DNA from: Candidatus Saccharimonadota bacterium
GTDB taxonomy: Bacteria; Patescibacteriota; Saccharimonadia; Saccharimonadales; Saccharimonadaceae
Assembly: GCA_017431105.1 (NCBI GenBank)
Contig: JAFRLS010000036.1
Span: 66,594-114,361 of the forward strand
Length of the DNA stretch: 47,768 nt
Direction of reading: 5' to 3'
How positions within the stretch are numbered: the stretch's first letter is position 1; each line of letters begins with the position of its first letter. The position numbers and the translations under genes were made by a program. Below the pieces are notes generated by a model, which was given only the letters and a program-made list of their open reading frames with translations, was not told the DNA's origin and did not search any database. Shown one piece after another: positions 34,629 through 41,268 of this stretch.

Positions 34629-35121
34629 AGAGTCTCCTCTTAAGAAATTGACTTCGGTTGTTTTCCGTAAAAAGACGGCAATTCAGGAGATTGTACGCGA
34701 ACCAACTTCTGGTGGGATTGTTTTTCGTATGACACCAGATAAAAAAGATATCGATGTTTTATTGATTCAAGACTCTAAAGGGCGTTGGACGATCCCAAAA
34801 GGTCATATTGAGCCTGGTGAAACTGCTAAAATGACAGCGCGACGTGAAATTGAGGAAGAAACCGGATTGCGTAATGTGTCGGTGTTGTCTTGGCTGGGTA
34901 AAATACATTTTAAATATCGTCGGGCAGACAAATTAGTATTGATGACAACGCAAATTTATTTGGTACAGGCGTTAGATGATAAGGAAATGCCAATGGGTGA
35001 AAAATGGATGAAAGGCATTCAGTGGTTTCCATTTGCAGAGGCTTTGGATTTGATTGAATATGAAGATATTGAAAAATTAATGTTGATCGCAAAAAAGAAA
35101 ATTCGTGCAGGTGATATTTAA
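34546..35121 (+). CDS. Nudix hydrolase
   Basis: 191 residues from ATG 34546 ([10 protein letters not shown]), which has GGAAGAGAG upstream; ATG 34576 is a second possible start. Residues about 60-190 are the Nudix fold with a complete Nudix box [23 protein letters not shown] (G-x5-E-x7-RE-U-x-EE-x-G-U). PKGHIEPGE is typical of the diadenosine-polyphosphate/nucleoside-diphosphate hydrolase branch (Ap4A-type), inferred only. The first about 83 bases overlap the end of nusB in another frame. Confidence 0.87.
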   Translation: MNQNQSPSEPMARRSLKVPEALPTERIKESPLKKLTSVVFRKKTAIQEIVREPTSGGIVFRMTPDKKDIDVLLIQDSKGRWTIPKGHIEPGETAKMTARREIEEETGLRNVSVLSWLGKIHFKYRRADKLVLMTTQIYLVQALDDKEMPMGEKWMKGIQWFPFAEALDLIEYEDIEKLMLIAKKKIRAGDI

Positions 35122-35139
35122 ATATAAAAAGGAGGTAAA

Positions 35140-35847
35140 ATGGCACAAATTGATGTGACGCCATATCAAGAGTTTGCGAAAGAAAAATTAGGATTTGAAT
35201 TCCATGATATTGATTTATTGGTGACTGCGTTGACTCATCGTAGTTATATTAATGAACATAAGGCTACGGCGACTGAACATAATGAGCGTTTAGAATTTTT
35301 GGGTGATGCGGTTCTAGAGTTAGTTTCTTCAGATTTTTTATACAGAAATTATGACGAACCTGAGGGAATTATGACGGCTTTGCGAGCGGCTTTAGTTAGA
35401 ACAGAGTCGATTGGTGATGCCGGGAAAGAGTTAGGATATGAATCTTTGGTACGCTTATCTCATGGTGAGAAGAATGGTTCAGAACGGGCACACGATGTGA
35501 TTTTGGCGGATTGCTTTGAGGCGGTAATTGGGGCGATTTATTTAGACCAAGGTTATGATAAGGCTAAAGAGTTTATTTCGAAACATATTTTAGTAAAAAT
35601 TGACGAGATATTAGAAGAGGGTTCTTGGCGCGATCCAAAATCATATGTACAAGAATTGGCGCAGAAAATAGATGGCGTGACTCCGGTTTATCGGACTTTA
35701 AGGGAAGAAGGCCCAGATCACGATAAATCTTTTACGGTAGGGATTTATGTGGGGAACAAACTAATTGGTGAAGGTGTGGGCCATTCTAAACAAGAGGCTC
35801 AAACTGAGGCGGCGAGACAGGGTGTAAAAAAGTATAAACAGAGATAA
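35140..35847 (+). CDS. rnc: Ribonuclease III
   Basis: 235 residues. Catalytic signature NERLEFLGDAVLEL and the second acidic cluster DCFEAVIGAIYLDQGY; dsRNA-binding domain from about residue 165 (DPKSYVQELAQ to EAQTEAARQGVKKY). It processes rRNA precursors and dsRNA. AAGGAGG lies 5 bases before the ATG, 18 bases after the Nudix stop, so it ends the rpmF-nusB-Nudix-rnc group. Confidence 0.95.
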   Translation: MAQIDVTPYQEFAKEKLGFEFHDIDLLVTALTHRSYINEHKATATEHNERLEFLGDAVLELVSSDFLYRNYDEPEGIMTALRAALVRTESIGDAGKELGYESLVRLSHGEKNGSERAHDVILADCFEAVIGAIYLDQGYDKAKEFISKHILVKIDEILEEGSWRDPKSYVQELAQKIDGVTPVYRTLREEGPDHDKSFTVGIYVGNKLIGEGVGHSKQEAQTEAARQGVKKYKQR

Positions 35848-35871
35848 TTTGGGTTTAACACTAGCTTTATC

Positions 35872-35900
35872 TTGACTTTTTTGGTTTTTTGTGCTATAAT
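35872..35900 (+). promoter_or_regulatory. Strong promoter of orphan gene at 35958
   Basis: TTGACT (35872-35877), 17 bases, TGC-TATAAT (35895-35900); closely matches the promoters at 10817 and 30527(-). The leader is about 50 bases. Confidence 0.8.
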
Positions 35901-35957
35901 TAGAATGGTATTCTGTAGCTGCCAAGGATACTGAAAATAATCAAGGGGGTGACATGA

Positions 35958-36602
35958 TTGGCAGAGGAACTTAGAAGTGTTGAACAGATTATGGCTGAAC
36001 TCTTTGAGGGTTTACGGATTATCAAAAAGAATGGAACGAAGAAAGAAGAAGCTGCGCTCAAAAAATACGCCAAAGTTCGATGGGTCCAATTCGAAATTGA
36101 TTATTATCGAAACGGCGTCTTTCCACTCAGAGAAGTGATGGCACAAGCAAAAGTCTATTTCTCCAAGAGATTCTTGGACGGACAATTTATTGATCAAGTG
36201 AGCCAGGCTGAGTTCAATAAAGCCTATGATAGTCTTAATCATGCGGTTAAGGACGGCTGTCACGGACGGTGTTTCAGGTTGGTTGAAGAACTCAACGCGG
36301 CTCTGGATCGTGAAGGCGTTAAAACTGTAGAAAGGATCGAAAACTTTCTGGATTGGTTGACGTTTTATCCTGTAAAGAGAAAGGACTATGAGGGTAATCC
36401 AATAATGGAAAAACCTTACAATGTGCCGATTATTGACTTTAAAAACGACGAACATCTCGAAGGTTTTTATAAAGTTTGGAGAGGATATTATAAGAAGGGT
36501 ATCTTGCTTTCGATGCAGGAAGCTCGCGAAATATATTCAATCCTGGCTAAAGCAAAAAAATTACCCAAAGAAAGAAAATCTGTTCAGACTGAGGGCGGCT
36601 GA
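35958..36602 (+). CDS. Cytosolic protein of unknown function (TTG start)
   Basis: 214 residues, not recognised. TTG 35958 is chosen because AAGGGGGTGA lies 6-7 bases upstream; the nearby ATG (35954) is in another frame and stops after six codons. The protein is Lys/Glu-rich with aromatic residues (RWVQFEIDYY, FLDWLTFYPVKRKDYEG, FYKVWRGYYKKG), predicted mainly helical, with two Cys in a DGCHGRCF segment; no membrane helix. The stop codon lies in the loop of its terminator. A strong promoter suggests high expression. Confidence 0.75.
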   Translation: MAEELRSVEQIMAELFEGLRIIKKNGTKKEEAALKKYAKVRWVQFEIDYYRNGVFPLREVMAQAKVYFSKRFLDGQFIDQVSQAEFNKAYDSLNHAVKDGCHGRCFRLVEELNAALDREGVKTVERIENFLDWLTFYPVKRKDYEGNPIMEKPYNVPIIDFKNDEHLEGFYKVWRGYYKKGILLSMQEAREIYSILAKAKKLPKERKSVQTEGG

Positions 36603-36622
36603 GACCGCCCCCTTTTCTTTTC
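36593..36622 (+). terminator. Terminator containing the stop codon of the orphan gene
   Basis: GGGCGG (36593-36598) with CCGCCC (36605-36610), loop CTGAGA containing the TGA stop, then CCTTTTCTTTTCT. Confidence 0.88.
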
Positions 36623-36632
36623 TGAAAAAATA

Positions 36633-36641
36633 TGTTAAAAT
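36633..36641 (+). promoter_or_regulatory. Extended -10 promoter of rpsP
   Basis: TGT-TAAAAT (36636-36641), about 30 bases before the rpsP ATG. Confidence 0.6.
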
Positions 36642-36670
36642 GGCTTAGTTAATAATTTTAAGGAGAAAAA

Positions 36671-37090
36671 ATGCTCGCGATTCGCATGCAGCGTAATGGC
36701 CGGTCACATTATCCAACGTACCGGATAGTCGTCCAGGAAGCGCAGCGCCACCCACTTTCGGGTCGTGTTGTAGCTGAGGTCGGCAATTATAACCCTGCTA
36801 CCAAGGCTCTCACTTTAGATAAGGAAGCGGTGGAAAAATATCTTAAAAATGGTGCTCAACCAAGCTCACGTGTAGCAATCGTTCTAAAAAAGAACGGAGT
36901 AAAATTGCCAGCTTGGGTAAAGCTTGCTCCGAAGAAATCAGCAAAAGCAAAACACGCTGATAAACTTCGCAAGAATCAACCAAAGGAAGAGGCGCCAGTT
37001 GAGGCTCCAGCGGAGACTTCAGTAGAAGAAGTTGTTGATGCTCCAGTCGAAGCTCCCATAGAAGAAGCTGCTGAAACTCCAGCAGAGTAA
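36671..37090 (+). CDS. rpsP: Ribosomal protein bS16 with acidic C-terminal tail
   Basis: 139 residues, against 80-90 usual. Residues 1-80 are bS16 (MLAIRMQRNGRSHYPTYRIV, GRVVAEVGNYNPATK). The tail is Lys-rich to about residue 100 and then a repetitive acidic Glu/Ala/Pro/Val stretch (APVEAPAE, VVDAPVEAPIEEAAETP). AAGGAG lies 5 bases upstream. It is followed, as often in bacteria, by a KH-domain protein gene, but with a terminator between. Confidence 0.94.
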   Translation: MLAIRMQRNGRSHYPTYRIVVQEAQRHPLSGRVVAEVGNYNPATKALTLDKEAVEKYLKNGAQPSSRVAIVLKKNGVKLPAWVKLAPKKSAKAKHADKLRKNQPKEEAPVEAPAETSVEEVVDAPVEAPIEEAAETPAE

Positions 37091-37099
37091 TATGAAAAT

Positions 37100-37130
37100 A
37101 AAAATAGTCCTTTAATTAGGACTATTTTTT
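37100..37130 (+). terminator. Terminator after rpsP
   Basis: 12-bp stem AAAAATAGTCCT (37100-37111) with AGGACTATTTTT (37118-37129). The extended -10 of khpA starts right after it. Confidence 0.9.
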
Positions 37131-37131
37131 G

Positions 37132-37140
37132 TGCTATAAT
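37132..37140 (+). promoter_or_regulatory. Extended -10 promoter of khpA
   Basis: TGC-TATAAT (37135-37140), with its -35 position inside the preceding terminator. Confidence 0.65.
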
Positions 37141-37167
37141 TATAAAAATAACTAATTTGGAGAAAAT

Positions 37168-37581
37168 ATGGCTACTATTGACCAGCAATTCGTAGAATAT
37201 ATCGTAAAAACCCTAGTCAACAATCCGGATAAAGTTTCGGTGGAACGCAAAATTGATGAGAAAGGCGTACTTTTGTCTTTAACTGTGGATCCAGAAGATG
37301 TGGGGCGTGTAATTGGTAAACGTGGTGTAACAGCACAATCGATCAGAATGTTGCTTCGTGCTCTAGGTACCAAACAAGATGCTAGATATAATCTGAAAAT
37401 CGTGAACACTGACGAAGAAGGTGGTGTGCGCGAGTATCACGAAGAGGAAAGAGCTGAAGAAAAAGTTCCTGAAGCTGAGGTTGAAGAAAAAGATGAAGAG
37501 ATCGAAGAAGTGCCAGAATCCTCAGAACTTGCTGAAAAAACTCGTGCTGAGCTTGCTGATCTTGACGACCTTGATATTTAA
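37168..37581 (+). CDS. khpA: KH-domain RNA-binding protein KhpA, with acidic tail
   Basis: 137 residues, against about 75-80 in typical KhpA. Residues 1-80 are the type II KH domain with the GxxG loop in GRVIGKRGVTAQSIR. KhpA usually pairs with KhpB and binds many RNAs; here it follows rpsP as in many bacteria. Residues about 88-137 are a strongly acidic Glu-rich tail ending LADLDDLDI. SD TTTGGAG lies 6 bases before the ATG. Confidence 0.9.
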   Translation: MATIDQQFVEYIVKTLVNNPDKVSVERKIDEKGVLLSLTVDPEDVGRVIGKRGVTAQSIRMLLRALGTKQDARYNLKIVNTDEEGGVREYHEEERAEEKVPEAEVEEKDEEIEEVPESSELAEKTRAELADLDDLDI

Positions 37582-37590
37582 AAAAAGTAC

Positions 37591-37618
37591 TTGCATTTTG
37601 AAGCTACTTATGTATAAT
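37591..37618 (+). promoter_or_regulatory. Promoter P1 in the rpoB upstream region
   Basis: TTGCAT (37591-37596), 16 bases, TATAAT (37613-37618). It lies about 265 bases before rpoB and upstream of a terminator. Confidence 0.65.
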
Positions 37619-37624
37619 ATTTAG

Positions 37625-37722
37625 TAAGCTAACTAACTGCGAGTTTGCTTGTAAAACATTAATCAAAAGTTGAGAGTTTTATAAATGTCTAAAAAATCGT
37701 CTGCGTTGAGGCGATTTTTTGG
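37625..37722 (+). ncRNA. Candidate short RNA (or attenuated leader) upstream of rpoB
   Basis: The 302-base gap 37582-37883 holds no gene. A promoter at 37591-37618 and a terminator at 37691-37720 bracket about 97 bases with no plausible reading frame or SD. Internal pairings are weak (AAAAC with GTTTT, ACAT with ATGT). It is either a small RNA gene or an early-terminated rpoBC leader controlled by read-through. Confidence 0.45.
37691..37720 (+). terminator. Intrinsic terminator/attenuator before rpoB
   Basis: AAAAAATCGTCT (37691-37702) pairs with AGGCGATTTTTT (37709-37720) with one G-U pair, loop GCGTTG, T tract in the 3' arm. Confidence 0.8.
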
Positions 37723-37732
37723 TGGATTAGTA

Positions 37733-37761
37733 TTGAATTATTAAAAAGACTGTGATATATT
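37733..37761 (+). promoter_or_regulatory. Promoter P2 of rpoB-rpoC
   Basis: TTGAAT (37733-37738), 17 bases, TGA-TATATT (37756-37761); predicted transcript start about 37768. Confidence 0.6.
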
Positions 37762-37767
37762 TGAATA

Positions 37768-37883
37768 TAAGAAGTAGTGTGTCCTATTTTTGTAACTTGT
37801 GAGAGCTGGCGACTCTCTGGGGGAGGTAGGGCAGTAATCTTCGGCGCTAAGATTAATCAATAACACTAATAAAAAGAGGTAGA
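37768..37883 (+). other. Structured 5' leader of rpoB-rpoC
   Basis: About 116 bases. TGTCCT (37780-37785) can pair with AGGGCA (37828-37833), enclosing GAGAG (37801-37805)/CTCTC (37813-37817); a second hairpin TAATCTT (37835-37841)/AAGATTA (37849-37855) follows, before the SD AGAGG near 37876. A leader with three helices before rpoB suggests feedback control, but no known RNA family is recognised. Confidence 0.45.
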
Positions 37884-40800
37884 ATGGCTAAAACGCAAAA
37901 GTCCGGTGGAAGGGTATTTTTCACCGAAGGCGACCAGGCTCTTCCTATTCCTGATTTGATTGCTCATCAAAAGGATTCATGGGAAGACTTTGTCAAAAAC
38001 GGGCTGCGAGAAGTTTTTGCTGAGCTTAATCCAATTGACGATTATACTGGGCAAAAGTTATCACTCCGTTTCAAAGATTATTATTTTAAAGAACCAAAAG
38101 AGTCTGAGCAACTCGCAAAATATAACTTGGCAACCTACGAAGCTCCACTACATGTTCTAGTAGAGCTTGAAAATAAGGTGACGGGTGAGAAAAAAGAACA
38201 GGATATTTACTTTGGTGATTATCCATGGATGACTGAGCGCGCAACGTTTATTATTAATGGTACGGAGCGTGTAATCGTTTCACAGTTGATTCGTTCAGCT
38301 GGCGTCTTCTTTAATGCTGAAACGATTGGGTTGAAGCGATATTATGGTGCCAAGGTGATCCCGGGTCGTGGTGCATGGCTAGAATTCGAAACCGCTACGA
38401 ATGGTTCAATTAACGTGAAGATTGACCGTCGTCGTAAAATACCAGTTACGACTTTTCTACGTGCTCTTGGAATGACTAAATCCGAAATTAAAGATAGATT
38501 TAAGAATGTTGATACTGGCGAGAAGAAATATATCGATATTACGCTTGAAAAAGATACCACTTCGAGCCAAGGTGAAGCACTTCTAGAGGTCTATCGTCGT
38601 ATTCGACCAGGTGATTTGGCAACGGTCGAAAACGCTAAATCTATGATTGAGCGTATGTTCTTCGATCCAAAACGCTATGACTATTCAAATGTTGGTCGTT
38701 TTAAGATGAATCGTAGACTTGGTTTTGATACGCCAAACGATCCAAAGCATCGTACTTTACAGATGGAAGACGTGACGGCAATCGTAGCTGAAATTATTCG
38801 CTTGAATAATACGCAAGAGCCAGCGGACGATATCGATTCTTTGTCGAATCGTCGTGTGAAATTAGTGGGCGAATTGGTGCAGAGGCAATTCCGTTTAGGT
38901 ATGCTTCGTTTGCAGCGTAACATTCTTGATAGAATGTCAATGGCAAACCCAGAAGATGTGACACCATCACAACTTCTTAACTCAAGACCAGTAGTTGCAG
39001 CGGTGAAAGAATTCTTTTCTACCTCACAACTTTCACAGCTCATGGATGAAGTTAACCCATTTTCTGAACTTGCGCATAAGCGCCGCCTAAGCTCGATGGG
39101 CCCTGGTGGTTTAACTAGAGAGCGTGCTGGGTTCGATGTGCGTGATGCGCACCCAACTCACTATGGTCGTATTTGTACGGTTGAAACGCCGGAAGGTGGC
39201 AACGTGGGCCTCGTGCTTAACTTTGCAACTTATGCCAGAATTAATGAATACGGTTTTATTGAAGCGCCATACCGAGTCGTTAAGAATGGTAAAGTTACTG
39301 ACGAAGTAGTTTATATGGATGCAGACACCGAAAATGATATGGTGATTGCGGACGCATCGGTTAAGCTTGATAAGAATGGTAAGTTTGTAGAAGATTGGGT
39401 ATCTGCTCGTGTGCATGGAGCGCCAGCACAGGTAGAATCCAAGAACGTAACCCACATCGACGCTGCTCATAAGGAAATTTTGGGCGTATCGGCTGGTTTA
39501 ATTCCGTTTGTGGAGAAAAACCGTGTCGACCGTTCACTCATGGCTTGCGCTATGCAGAAACAAGCTGTGCCATTACTTAAGAACGATAATCCTGTGGTTG
39601 GTACTGGTATAGAGGGTGAAGTCGCTAAAAATACCTCACAACTAGTAACTGCTAGCGGTGCTGGCGTGGTGAAAAAAGCTGATGGTGAATCAATTATTGT
39701 GACTTATGATAAGGGTGGTGATCGTGAGTATAAATTACAACACTTTGAGAAAACCAATGATGACCGTTGTTACAACCAACGTTGTGTCGTAGCGAGAGGT
39801 CAGAAGGTTAAGAAGGGCGACATCCTAATTGAGGGTGCATCTATCAATAATGGCGAATTGGCGCTTGGTCGCGATCTTTTGGTCGCATTTATGCCATGGC
39901 GTGGCTACAACATGGATGATGCCATCGTGATTTCGAATCGTTTGGTTGAGGATGATACTTTAACTTCGATTAATATCAAGGACTTTGATGTAGAAGTACG
40001 TGAGACTAAGCTTGGTCCGGAACAAGTAACTAGAGATATTCCAAACGTTTCAGAACACTCTCTGAGACACTTAGGTGAAGATGGTATCGTGACGGTTGGT
40101 TCAGAAGTAAAGAACGGCGATATTTTGGTCGGTAAAATTACGCCAAAGGGTGAACAAGAGCTTAGTTCGGAAGAGCGTTTGCTTCGTGCAATCTTTGGTG
40201 AAAAAGCTAAAGATGTACGTGACACTTCAGTTCGTATGAACGGCTCGTCGACTGGTAAAGTGGTGGATGTACGCGTTTATACACGCGAACAAGGCCACGA
40301 ACTCAAAGCTGGCGTGTTAATGCAAATTAAAATTTTTGTAGCTGAAATGCGTAAGATTGGCGTAGGCGATAAGTTGGCTGGTCGTCATGGCAATAAGGGC
40401 GTAGTTTCACGCGTGTTGCCAGTAGAAGATATGCCATTTATGGCTGATGGTACGCCAATTGATATCGTACTTTCGCCAATGGGTGTGCCAAGCCGTATGA
40501 ATCTTGGTCAGCTCTTTGAGACGCATCTTGGTATGGCTGCAAAGGCACTTGGTTATAGAGTAGCGACTCCGTCATTCAATGGTGTGCCGGACGAAATAAT
40601 TAGTGATGAGCTTGAAAAAGCTGGCTATGCAAGAGACGGTCGCGTGCAGCTTTACGATGGTCTTACTGGTGAACCATTCAATGAACGTACTTCAGTTGGT
40701 GTGATGCATATGCTCAAACTTCATCACATGGTGGAGGATAAGATTCATGCTCGTTCGACTGGCCCATACACAATGGTGACTCAGCAGCCGCTTGGTGGTA

Positions 40801-41267
40801 AAGCACAGAATGGTGGTCAGCGCTTCGGGGAAATGGAGGTCTGGGCACTTGAAGCTTACGGTGCAGCTACCACTTTGCAAGAGATGCTTACAATTAAATC
40901 TGATGACGTTTACGGACGTGCAAAAGCTTATGAGGCAATTATTAAGCACGAACCAATCGAAGGTCCAAAGTTGCCAGAAGGTTTCAACGTTCTCGTAAAA
41001 GAATTACAGGGTCTTGGCCTCAAAGTGGATCTTTTGGATCATGGTGAAGCTGCAGATGCAGGCGATGTAATCGAAAAGACATCGCGTGAAATTGAAAAAT
41101 CAAAAGATGATCAATCGATTTATGATCAACATAAAAAAGATACCGCGCCGGAGATTGTCGACCTCGATGATGAAGAGGCGGAGGCAATGCTAGCCGAGGA
41201 GGGTATCGAAATAACGGAGGCGGACGAGCTGGATGACGGCACGGTTGACCTCGGAGAGGAGTTCTAA
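37884..41267 (+). CDS. rpoB: RNA polymerase beta subunit
   Basis: 1127 residues, compact (B. subtilis 1193). Recognised throughout: the rifampicin pocket SQLSQLMDEVNPFSELAHKRRLSSMGPGG with the susceptible-type residues at E. coli positions 516 (D), 526 (H) and 531 (S); TVETPEGGNVGLV; GYNMDDAIVIS; the C-terminal PLGGKAQNGGQRFGEMEVWALE. The last about 60 residues are an acidic extension. SD AAAGAGG precedes the ATG. rplJ-rplL, which often precede rpoB, are not here. rpoC follows one base after the stop. Confidence 0.97.
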   Translation: MAKTQKSGGRVFFTEGDQALPIPDLIAHQKDSWEDFVKNGLREVFAELNPIDDYTGQKLSLRFKDYYFKEPKESEQLAKYNLATYEAPLHVLVELENKVTGEKKEQDIYFGDYPWMTERATFIINGTERVIVSQLIRSAGVFFNAETIGLKRYYGAKVIPGRGAWLEFETATNGSINVKIDRRRKIPVTTFLRALGMTKSEIKDRFKNVDTGEKKYIDITLEKDTTSSQGEALLEVYRRIRPGDLATVENAKSMIERMFFDPKRYDYSNVGRFKMNRRLGFDTPNDPKHRTLQMEDVTAIVAEIIRLNNTQEPADDIDSLSNRRVKLVGELVQRQFRLGMLRLQRNILDRMSMANPEDVTPSQLLNSRPVVAAVKEFFSTSQLSQLMDEVNPFSELAHKRRLSSMGPGGLTRERAGFDVRDAHPTHYGRICTVETPEGGNVGLVLNFATYARINEYGFIEAPYRVVKNGKVTDEVVYMDADTENDMVIADASVKLDKNGKFVEDWVSARVHGAPAQVESKNVTHIDAAHKEILGVSAGLIPFVEKNRVDRSLMACAMQKQAVPLLKNDNPVVGTGIEGEVAKNTSQLVTASGAGVVKKADGESIIVTYDKGGDREYKLQHFEKTNDDRCYNQRCVVARGQKVKKGDILIEGASINNGELALGRDLLVAFMPWRGYNMDDAIVISNRLVEDDTLTSINIKDFDVEVRETKLGPEQVTRDIPNVSEHSLRHLGEDGIVTVGSEVKNGDILVGKITPKGEQELSSEERLLRAIFGEKAKDVRDTSVRMNGSSTGKVVDVRVYTREQGHELKAGVLMQIKIFVAEMRKIGVGDKLAGRHGNKGVVSRVLPVEDMPFMADGTPIDIVLSPMGVPSRMNLGQLFETHLGMAAKALGYRVATPSFNGVPDEIISDELEKAGYARDGRVQLYDGLTGEPFNERTSVGVMHMLKLHHMVEDKIHARSTGPYTMVTQQPLGGKAQNGGQRFGEMEVWALEAYGAATTLQEMLTIKSDDVYGRAKAYEAIIKHEPIEGPKLPEGFNVLVKELQGLGLKVDLLDHGEAADAGDVIEKTSREIEKSKDDQSIYDQHKKDTAPEIVDLDDEEAEAMLAEEGIEITEADELDDGTVDLGEEF

Positions 41268-41268
41268 T

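Noticed and set aside
36012-36455. Minus-strand 147-codon frame opposite the orphan at 35958
   Set aside because: No SD or promoter; the plus-strand gene has promoter, SD and terminator.
37795-37860. tRNA-like fold in the rpoB leader
   Set aside because: A 7-bp hairpin resembles an anticodon arm, but there is no TTCRA box, no acceptor stem and no CCA-compatible end.
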